A DNA stretch of 64,000 bases from the NCBI RefSeq assembly GCF_000190575.1, contig NC_015164.1, positions 1,550,001 to 1,614,000 on the forward strand, in the 5' to 3' direction. The notes under the pieces were generated by a model. The model did not search any database, was not told where the DNA came from, and saw only the letters and a list, made by a program, of their open reading frames with translations. The DNA is from Phocaeicola salanitronis DSM 18170 (lineage in GTDB: Bacteria > Bacteroidota > Bacteroidia > Bacteroidales > Bacteroidaceae). Numbering within the stretch: the stretch's first letter is position 1; every line of letters starts with the position of its first letter. Positions 57,803 through 64,000 of the stretch are shown piece by piece. Position numbers and translations under genes: made by a program.

Positions 57803-59377
57803 ATGGCAGTAACAGCAGAAGATATACAGAAATTATTAAGGGATTTGGAGAATGACAGTGTGGAACGTACTATTTCAACCAACAACACCGACAAGTTCGG
57901 ACAGGCTATTTGTGCCTTTGCCAACGATTTGCCGAACAACAACCGTCCGGGATATTTAATTATCGGTGCGAAAGATAACGGAGAAGTCCTTCCCATTCAA
58001 GTAACAGACGAATTGCTCAAAAACATTGCAGCCATCCGTACCGATGGCAATATTCAGCCACAACCGTCTATGAGCGTTCAGAAAATAACGCTTCCTAAAG
58101 GCGATGTCGTGGTAGCAGAGGTATATCCTTCACAATTTCCCCCAGTAAGATACAAAGGACGAGTATGGGTAAGAATCGGACCGAGAAAAGGAACGGCCAA
58201 CGAAGATGATGAACGGCGGCTATACGAGAAACGTGCTGCCCACATCAAAACTTTCGACGCAATGCCTTGCATGGGTGCAACCGTAAACGATTTGGACACC
58301 AACGTTTTCAAACAACAGTATTTGCCTAAGGCCATACCTGCCGATGTTTTGAACGATGACCGGCGTGATGTAAAGATACAACTTCAATCGCTTGGGTTCT
58401 TTGATACCCGTTATGACTGCCCTACGTATGCAGGTATTCTATTCTTTGGGAAAAATATAGAGCGGTTTCTTCCTGGCGCATATATTCAGTATGTGCGCTT
58501 TGGTGACAAGGGACGAGCTTCAGAGATAAAAAGCGAATACAAGTTTGCCGGAAATCTCTGCAAGGTACTCTACCAATTAGATACATTTGTAGATACAGCA
58601 ATCACCAACCGCCGTCCCGTACCTGTCAGTGCCCTCAGAGAAAAGACCGTGATGGACTATCCGCACTGGGCTACACGAGAACTACTGATGAATGCGGTTT
58701 GCCACCGTACATACGAAAGCAACGGCCCTATTCAGTTCTACCAATACGATGACCGCATTGAGATAATGAATCCCGGTGGATTATATGGCAAAGTCAATGA
58801 AAAAAACTTTCCATTGGTAAACGATTACCGCAATCCTATCGTGGCGGAAACCATGAAAGTGCTGGGGTTTGTCAACCGTTTTAGCCGTGGTATACTTCGT
58901 GTGGAAGAAGAGTTAAAAGAAAATGGCAACGGTAAACCTGAGTTCTGTCTGAACCTTGATACTGCTTTTATGGTTATAGAACATATATCTTCATCTTCAA
59001 ACGAAAGTGAAGGTGTAAATGAAAGTGTAAATGAAGGTGTAAATGAAAGTGTAAATGAAGGTGTAAATGAAAGTGTAAATGAAGGTGTAAATGAAGGTGT
59101 AAATGAAAGTGTAAATGAAAGTGTAAATGAAAGTGTAAATGAAGGTGTAAATGAAGGTGTAAATGAAAGTGTAAAAGTTTCGGCAAACGAATCGGCTATC
59201 TTGTCCATTCTGAAAAGCATGCCACAATCAACTTATAAACAACTTGCAGAATCACTGGGTCTGAGTGAATCTACGATTTACAGAACGATTGACCGCTTAA
59301 AGAAAAAAGGAGTGATCAAACGTCAAAATAGTGATAAAAAAGGTTCTTGGGTGATTTTAGCGGACAATGTGAAGTAG
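57803..59377 (+). CDS. AlbA_2 / HATPase_c_4 protein with winged helix and repeat linker
   Basis: A 524-residue protein. Residues ~15-140 match the AlbA_2 (Schlafen-like, formerly AAA_4) domain (FANDLPNNNRPGYLIIGAKDNGEV, VRIGPRKGTANEDDERRLYEKR). Residues ~280-390 match an HATPase-like part (RELLMNAVCHRTYESNGPIQ, DRIEIMNPGGLYG, RFSRGILRVEEEL). Residues ~403-458 are a tandem ES/GVN tetrapeptide repeat. The C-terminus is a winged helix (TYKQLAESLGLSESTIYRTI). Such proteins are putative transcription regulators, some linked to defence; no specific role can be assigned. Confidence 0.85.
   Translation: MAVTAEDIQKLLRDLENDSVERTISTNNTDKFGQAICAFANDLPNNNRPGYLIIGAKDNGEVLPIQVTDELLKNIAAIRTDGNIQPQPSMSVQKITLPKGDVVVAEVYPSQFPPVRYKGRVWVRIGPRKGTANEDDERRLYEKRAAHIKTFDAMPCMGATVNDLDTNVFKQQYLPKAIPADVLNDDRRDVKIQLQSLGFFDTRYDCPTYAGILFFGKNIERFLPGAYIQYVRFGDKGRASEIKSEYKFAGNLCKVLYQLDTFVDTAITNRRPVPVSALREKTVMDYPHWATRELLMNAVCHRTYESNGPIQFYQYDDRIEIMNPGGLYGKVNEKNFPLVNDYRNPIVAETMKVLGFVNRFSRGILRVEEELKENGNGKPEFCLNLDTAFMVIEHISSSSNESEGVNESVNEGVNESVNEGVNESVNEGVNEGVNESVNESVNESVNEGVNEGVNESVKVSANESAILSILKSMPQSTYKQLAESLGLSESTIYRTIDRLKKKGVIKRQNSDKKGSWVILADNVK
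59009..59176 (+). repeat. 14-unit 12-bp coding tandem repeat
   Basis: Fourteen 12-bp units, GAAGGTGTAAAT or GAAAGTGTAAAT (last GAAAGTGTAAAA), encode E-G/S-V-N. The only internal variation is G versus A at one position (Gly/Ser). Being a multiple of three, slippage would lengthen or shorten the linker without a frameshift. Confidence 0.95.
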
Positions 59378-59518
59378 ACAAAATGACTATACAAGACAAC
59401 TTTTATAATTACTACAGACCCAACCACAGTTACTGCCGGAGAAGATAACTTCATCGGCAGATGCAGTATATATTACTTTTCAAGTGACATAAAAGCACTG
59501 CATTACAGGAAAATTTCG

Positions 59519-59526
59519 TATATTTG
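59519..59526 (+). promoter_or_regulatory. -7 element for the glycine-zipper lipoprotein gene
   Basis: TATATTTG (TAnnTTTG), 27 bases before the ATG at 59554. Confidence 0.6.
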
Positions 59527-59553
59527 TCGAGGAAGAATCTAAAATCCGAAAAT

Positions 59554-60213
59554 ATGAAACAGAAGATGATTGCTTTAAGCTTGGCAACCCTTGTCCTATG
59601 CGGATGCGGAAGCGCATATCAGACAACTTCCACCCTGGCTGGAGCTTCGATAGGAGGAAACGTAGGCGGAGCCATAGGAGGACTGGTAGGAAGCAACCGG
59701 CACTGGGACGGAGGTTATCGGGGTTCGGCTATCGGCACACTGGTAGGCACCTTGGCAGGAGCCGCTATCGGAGGAGCCATCAGCTCGGCACAAGAACGCA
59801 AGGCGCAGCAGGGTTACGTGATAGAAGAGAACCATGACTATGTCCCACACCCGCAAGACGCACCGTCAAGCGTAAGCTATCTGCAAATACGTAACATCCG
59901 TTTCATTGATGAAAACCGTGACCACATCATCCAGGCGGAAGAGGGAAGCAAAGTCATCTTCGAAATCATCAATACCAGCCAAGAGACGGTATACAATGCC
60001 GTACCGATTGTACAGACCGACAACAAGCGCATTTACGTATCGCCTTCGGTGATGCTGGAGCAAATCGCTCCTCACGACGGCATCAAATATACGGCTCATC
60101 TAAGAGGAGACAAACGGTTGAAAAACGGAGAAGTAACTATCCACATCGCCATTGCCGATTACGAAGGGACGGAATACGACTGGCAGGAGTTTACGCTTCC
60201 TACCCGACGGTAA
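59554..60213 (+). CDS. Glycine-zipper lipoprotein
   Basis: A 219-residue protein with lipobox VLCGCG (Cys near residue 17) and two glycine-zipper stretches (AGASIGGNVGGAIGGLVG, residues ~28-45, and GTLVGTLAGAAIGGAIS, ~60-77), as in outer-membrane proteins that form membrane-embedded helices. The remaining ~110 residues are a beta domain (RFIDENRDHIIQAEEGSKVIFEI). Function unknown. The ATG at 59554 is set by the signal peptide; the frame opens upstream at 59524. Confidence 0.8.
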   Translation: MKQKMIALSLATLVLCGCGSAYQTTSTLAGASIGGNVGGAIGGLVGSNRHWDGGYRGSAIGTLVGTLAGAAIGGAISSAQERKAQQGYVIEENHDYVPHPQDAPSSVSYLQIRNIRFIDENRDHIIQAEEGSKVIFEIINTSQETVYNAVPIVQTDNKRIYVSPSVMLEQIAPHDGIKYTAHLRGDKRLKNGEVTIHIAIADYEGTEYDWQEFTLPTRR

Positions 60214-60243
60214 ATATATCAAAAATTAGATTATAATGATTGA

Positions 60244-60435
60244 GAAGCTGTTTTGAATTTATCGTGCGATGATTTGGAATGAGTTTTTGAGGCATTTTCG
60301 CTTCTGTGATGAGGAAGATAGCGGGCTATCTGACGAAGAACAGGAGCGGAAAGGACCAAAAAATCGCCCAAAGCACACACGAAAACGAACACATCAAGCC
60401 AAGAAAAACTTTTTGGAGAAATTCAAAACGGCTTC
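60244..60435. mobile_element. MITE-like element, copy 4 (192 bp)
   Basis: 192 bp with 17-bp terminal repeats (one mismatch, CGGCTTC at the right end), flanked by TGA (60241-60243, 60436-60438). Right flank TGAATAT equals that of copy 3. Confidence 0.9.
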
Positions 60436-60456
60436 TGAATATGAATTCCTCTTTTG

Positions 60457-60534
60457 GTAGGGGCGTATCGCATACGCCCGAAAGCATCCACGTGGATAAG
60501 TTGGTGTATCCGGGCGTATGCGATACGCCCCTAC
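60457..60534. repeat. GGGGCGTATCGCATACGCCC palindrome, core only
   Basis: GTAGGGGCGTATCGCATACG to its inverse ending CGCCCCTAC, without the outer GAATATCCGCA arms. Internal GCATCCACGTGGATAAG resembles the full copies. Confidence 0.85.
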
Positions 60535-60568
60535 ATGTTTGCAAAAAAGCCCATGCGTTTTTATCCTA

Positions 60569-61591
60569 TTACAACGTAAGAACCGGTACGATATAATCGA
60601 GCATATCGCCGATGGTCTCGAACGAAACCTCTTCTCCTGATTCCGGATGCCAGACAAAAGAATCGGTCTCCAAACTTCCGGCATCTATATAAGACAAGGA
60701 ACAGACCTCATGCCCAGCACGGATGCCCTGCCTGCGCAACGCTTTCCGAACCATGTCATACCGATATCCCTCGCCTACCAGACGGACGTTTTGCACATAA
60801 TCAAACGCTATACGGAACAAGCCTGCATGAGGGTCGAACACGATGCCTTCGTGAGTAAAAAAAGTTTCCAGCGTACCGCTCAAAGAAAGGTCTTCGGGAG
60901 TTCCCGTAACGATTCCCTGTGCATTCATCAGCCAAAGCTTATCGGCAATCTGAAGCGCCAACTCTAAATCGTGCGTAGAGAGGAAAACCGTTTTCCCTAA
61001 ATCGTGCGCCAACGAACGCAACAGGCGCATCACTTCCACCTTGCTGGAGAAATCAAGAAAGGCTGTCGGCTCGTCTAAAAGAATGATAGGAGTCTGTTGC
61101 GCCAACGCCTTGGAAATCATTACCTTCTGGCGTTCCCCATCGCTCAGGGTCTGCACCATACGGCCGGACAACTTCGCAATGCCGACTTGCCCGATAGCTT
61201 CTGAAACAATCTGTTTGTCTTCTTTCCGAAGCGTCCCCCAAAAACCGGTATACGGAGTCCGTCCCATTCCCACCAATTCTTCTACGGTCAGATTTTCCAC
61301 GTCGCACCGTTCAGTCAGAACAATGCCTACCAACTTTGCCAGTTCTTTATCCGCATACTCAGCCAGACGCTTCTCCCCTATCCATATTTCGCCCGATACA
61401 GGAGGCTGGGAAGCGGACAACGTACGCAGCAAGGTAGACTTTCCGGCACCGTTCGCTCCCAGCAAACAAGTCAATTCCCCTCCGTATAGCGATGCCTCGA
61501 TATCCGCAGCTACCCGCACCGTATGGTGCTTTCCCCAATAACCGGTCGAAAGCCGGCTGAGCCTAATCGTTTCTTTTCTTCTCATCTGCAC
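60569..61591 (-). CDS. ABC transporter ATPase with C-terminal extension (FecE/BtuD-like)
   Basis: A 340-residue ATPase. Walker A GANGAGKST (residue ~45), signature LSDGERQ, Walker B IILLDEPT, H-loop STHD. The core resembles ATPases of iron-siderophore/B12 importers (~255 residues); the last ~85 residues (FDPHAGLFRIAFDYVQNVRLVGEGYRYDMVRKALRRQGI ...) are an added domain. No permease or binding-protein gene is adjacent. A second ATG two codons in (61585) is also possible. Confidence 0.85.
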   Translation of the reverse strand: MQMRRKETIRLSRLSTGYWGKHHTVRVAADIEASLYGGELTCLLGANGAGKSTLLRTLSASQPPVSGEIWIGEKRLAEYADKELAKLVGIVLTERCDVENLTVEELVGMGRTPYTGFWGTLRKEDKQIVSEAIGQVGIAKLSGRMVQTLSDGERQKVMISKALAQQTPIILLDEPTAFLDFSSKVEVMRLLRSLAHDLGKTVFLSTHDLELALQIADKLWLMNAQGIVTGTPEDLSLSGTLETFFTHEGIVFDPHAGLFRIAFDYVQNVRLVGEGYRYDMVRKALRRQGIRAGHEVCSLSYIDAGSLETDSFVWHPESGEEVSFETIGDMLDYIVPVLTL

Positions 61592-61603
61592 GCTTTCCTA
61601 AAG

Positions 61604-61640
61604 AAAAAAAGAGAAGCCACCCGATAAGGATGACTTCTCT
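61604..61640 (-). terminator. Intrinsic terminator after gapA
   Basis: On the minus strand AGAGAAGTCATCC and GGGTGGCTTCTCT pair over 13 bp (with two G-U pairs) around TTATC, followed by seven T residues. Confidence 0.88.
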
Positions 61641-61684
61641 CTATCTAAATGTTTGTTTTAATCAAAATGTCTAAAGACCGATGA

Positions 61685-62716
<1,032 letters not shown>

Positions 62717-62806
62717 CTATAATATAGTTATAAACACTCGCATTTACTTTTCTGCATCAGGCATCCGAAGCATCTCGCCGACCCTTCTTCTTTCCTAACT
62801 GCGTTG

Positions 62807-62814
62807 CAAAAATA
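62807..62814 (-). promoter_or_regulatory. -7 element for gapA
   Basis: Minus strand TATTTTTG (TAnnTTTG), about 112 bases before the start codon, giving gapA an unusually long leader of ~105 nt. Confidence 0.5.
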
Positions 62815-63081
62815 GCAAATTCTTTTTTGACTTGAGCACGAAAAAGTATTAAAATTAAGAAAAAACCAAGCGATATTTTACCTTCTTCTTGTTAAATCCT
62901 CTCTCTATGCCTGACAAACTTATCATTTTGCAATCCATACTTTACACGATAATGAATTTTCCCACCCACCCCAACCACTCATTTGTTTTCCTTACCTATT
63001 ATATATAGGATTCACGCTATTCATTTTTTAACATGGAATATTAGGATATATCCCATCACATTCCTTACATTTGTAATAAAT

Positions 63082-63283
63082 TATAGTCAATCAGAAATGG
63101 ATTGCGAAAAATGGAATGGAACGCAGAGACGCAGAAGCGCAAAGTTTATTTTTTTTGAGAGAGCAAAGCGCACAGAGAGTGGCATTTAGCTCCGTGTTCT
63201 TTGCCTTCTCTCTAAATTGTTCCTCTGCGTCTTTGCGTCTCTGCGTTCGATTTTTTTTCGCAAACTAATTTTGTTTTACTATA
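63082..63283. repeat. TATAGT-armed palindromic element, copy 2
   Basis: Left arm 63082-63112 is nearly identical to that of the 24667 copy; right arm 63250-63283. The cargo is different: ACGCAGAGACGCAGAAGCGC and its inverse GCGTCTTTGCGTCTCTGCGT, with an inner GAGAGAGCAAAG/CTTTGCCTTCTCTC stem. Confidence 0.85.
63266..63273 (+). promoter_or_regulatory. Possible -7 element for the GH3 gene within a repeat arm
   Basis: TAATTTTG (TAnnTTTG) lies in the right arm of the palindromic element, 34 bases before the ATG. The equivalent arm at 24806-24813 reads CAATTTTG, so the box arises from one base change. Confidence 0.4.
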
Positions 63284-63307
63284 TATCAAATTTCAAAACA
63301 TAGGACC

Positions 63308-64000
63308 ATGAAACACATCAACAAACTCTTTGTTTTAGCAGGACTTGCTTCCGCCGCCTTATACGGATGTACACAACCGGGAAATAATACCCAAGAAAAA
63401 GAAATGGACGAATTTATTTCCGGACTTATGGACAAAATGACCTTGCGGGAGAAATTAGGACAACTAAACCTGCCTGCCGGAGGAGACCTGACGACAGGCA
63501 CCGTACAAAACAGCAACTTAGCCGAAATGATCCGCAAACAAGAATTGGGAGGATTCTTCAACGTGATGAGTGTAGAGAAAATCCGGGAACTGCAACGCAT
63601 CGCCGTAGAAGAAACCCGGCTGGGCATCCCTCTCGTAGTAGGAGCCGATGTTATCCACGGCTACCAGACCATCTTCCCTATTCCGCTGGCATTGGCATGC
63701 AGTTGGGACACATTAGCCACGGAGCGCATGGCGCAAATCTCCGCCAAAGAAGCTACAGCCAACGGAATCGCCTGGACATTCAGCCCCATGGTAGATATCT
63801 GCCGTGATGCACGCTGGGGACGCATTGCCGAAGGAAATGGTGAAGACCCTTTCATCGGCGCAATGATGGCACGTGCATACGTGCGCGGATACCAAGGCGA
63901 GAACCTGCACGAATCAGACAGCAGCATGATGGCATGTCTCAAGCACTTCGCCCTCTACGGAGCATCGGAATCAGGCAGAGACTATAACCGTACAGACATG
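63308..64000 (+). CDS. GH3 beta-glucosidase-type lipoprotein, 5' part
   Basis: The first 231 residues of a glycoside hydrolase family 3 enzyme (BglX-like); the gene runs off the window. Lipobox ALYGC (Cys ~21), then MTLREKLGQLNL, GIPLVVGADVIHGYQTIFPIPLALACSWD, FSPMVDICRDARWGRIAEGNGEDP and CLKHFALYG, all conserved in the N-terminal barrel. The catalytic Asp (SDW motif) would lie beyond the end. Probably cleaves beta-glucosides in the periplasm or at the surface. Confidence 0.94.
   Translation, partial: MKHINKLFVLAGLASAALYGCTQPGNNTQEKEMDEFISGLMDKMTLREKLGQLNLPAGGDLTTGTVQNSNLAEMIRKQELGGFFNVMSVEKIRELQRIAVEETRLGIPLVVGADVIHGYQTIFPIPLALACSWDTLATERMAQISAKEATANGIAWTFSPMVDICRDARWGRIAEGNGEDPFIGAMMARAYVRGYQGENLHESDSSMMACLKHFALYGASESGRDYNRTDM

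Larger units (their letters stand above)
62815..63307. other. 493-bp spacer between gapA and the GH3 gene
   Basis: 62815-63081 shows only AT-rich sequence with a C-rich patch (CCCACCCACCCC near 62960); nothing recognised. 63082-63283 is a palindromic element; its right arm contains the likely GH3 -7 box. Confidence 0.6.

Noticed and set aside
58974-59227. Antisense ORFs with His-Leu or Phe-Ile-Tyr-Thr repeats
   Set aside because: They are produced by the 12-bp tandem repeat of the AlbA_2 gene read on the other strand.

Overview
The window looks like a chromosomal segment of a gut Bacteroidales, most likely Bacteroides, Phocaeicola or a close relative. This rests on four observations. Bacteroidetes-specific genes are present (gldH, a smalltalk peptide, DUF4833 and DUF6722 proteins, a PSP1-type protein). 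The cell-wall cluster has the order mreB-mreC-mreD-mrdA-rodA beside a purH-type gene. More than twenty genes are preceded by the Bacteroidetes -7 element TAnnTTTG, several with a TTTG -33 box 20 or 21 bp upstream. Intergenic spaces are crowded with the palindromic repeats common in this order. I saw no rRNA, tRNA, CRISPR array, intact transposase, phage or conjugative genes.

Layout. 1-7.8 kb: the end of a PSP1 gene, gldH, then the minus-strand rod-shape/peptidoglycan operon (mreB to rodA) with an IMP-cyclohydrolase-only PurH upstream. 8-20 kb: a large PiT phosphate transporter, DUF4833 protein, cyclophilin lipoprotein, M16 protease-MATE pair, a three-domain hybrid histidine kinase, a 31-residue smalltalk peptide, glycerophosphodiesterase and pyrH. 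20-31.9 kb: phosphatase, ettA, MFS, panB, HAD hydrolase, second MATE, mntH, a radical-SAM DNA-modification/repair protein, DUF3592 and DMT transporter genes. 31.9-35.6 kb: a two-gene secreted glycosidase unit (GH27 alpha-galactosidase and GH59 galactocerebrosidase-like). 36-54 kb: small membrane proteins including a 36-residue one, FtsB/DivIC, dnaX, a queuosine operon (transporter-queC-queF), corA, nth, CoA transferase, POT peptide transporter, glycerate kinase, ybaK, uvrA and the AmmeMemoRadiSam pair. 54-64 kb: Hsp20, acetyltransferase, YitT protein, an AlbA_2/ATPase regulator with a 14-unit coding tandem repeat, glycine-zipper lipoprotein, orphan ABC ATPase, gapA and the start of a GH3 glucosidase.

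The most striking material is non-coding. Four copies and one remnant of a MITE-like element (192 or 203 bp, perfect terminal inverted repeats) are each flanked by a 3-bp TNA duplication. One copy sits exactly on a stop codon, and one is nested inside another palindromic repeat. Three intergenic loci each carry an array of four 22-bp units (88 bp), with the same architecture but unrelated sequences. A fourth locus has 21-bp alternating units and a fifth is degenerate. Another element family keeps 31-bp outer arms but holds different palindromic cargo at each site. These are better candidates for an undescribed system than any single gene here.

Protein-level points of interest are the paired GH27/GH59 enzymes without SusC/D genes, a Memo-AMMECR1 fusion with an export signal beside its radical-SAM partner, a radical-SAM repair protein without its usual neighbour, and the repeat-length-variable linker in the AlbA_2 protein. 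All positions and motifs were read by eye; no database search was run.
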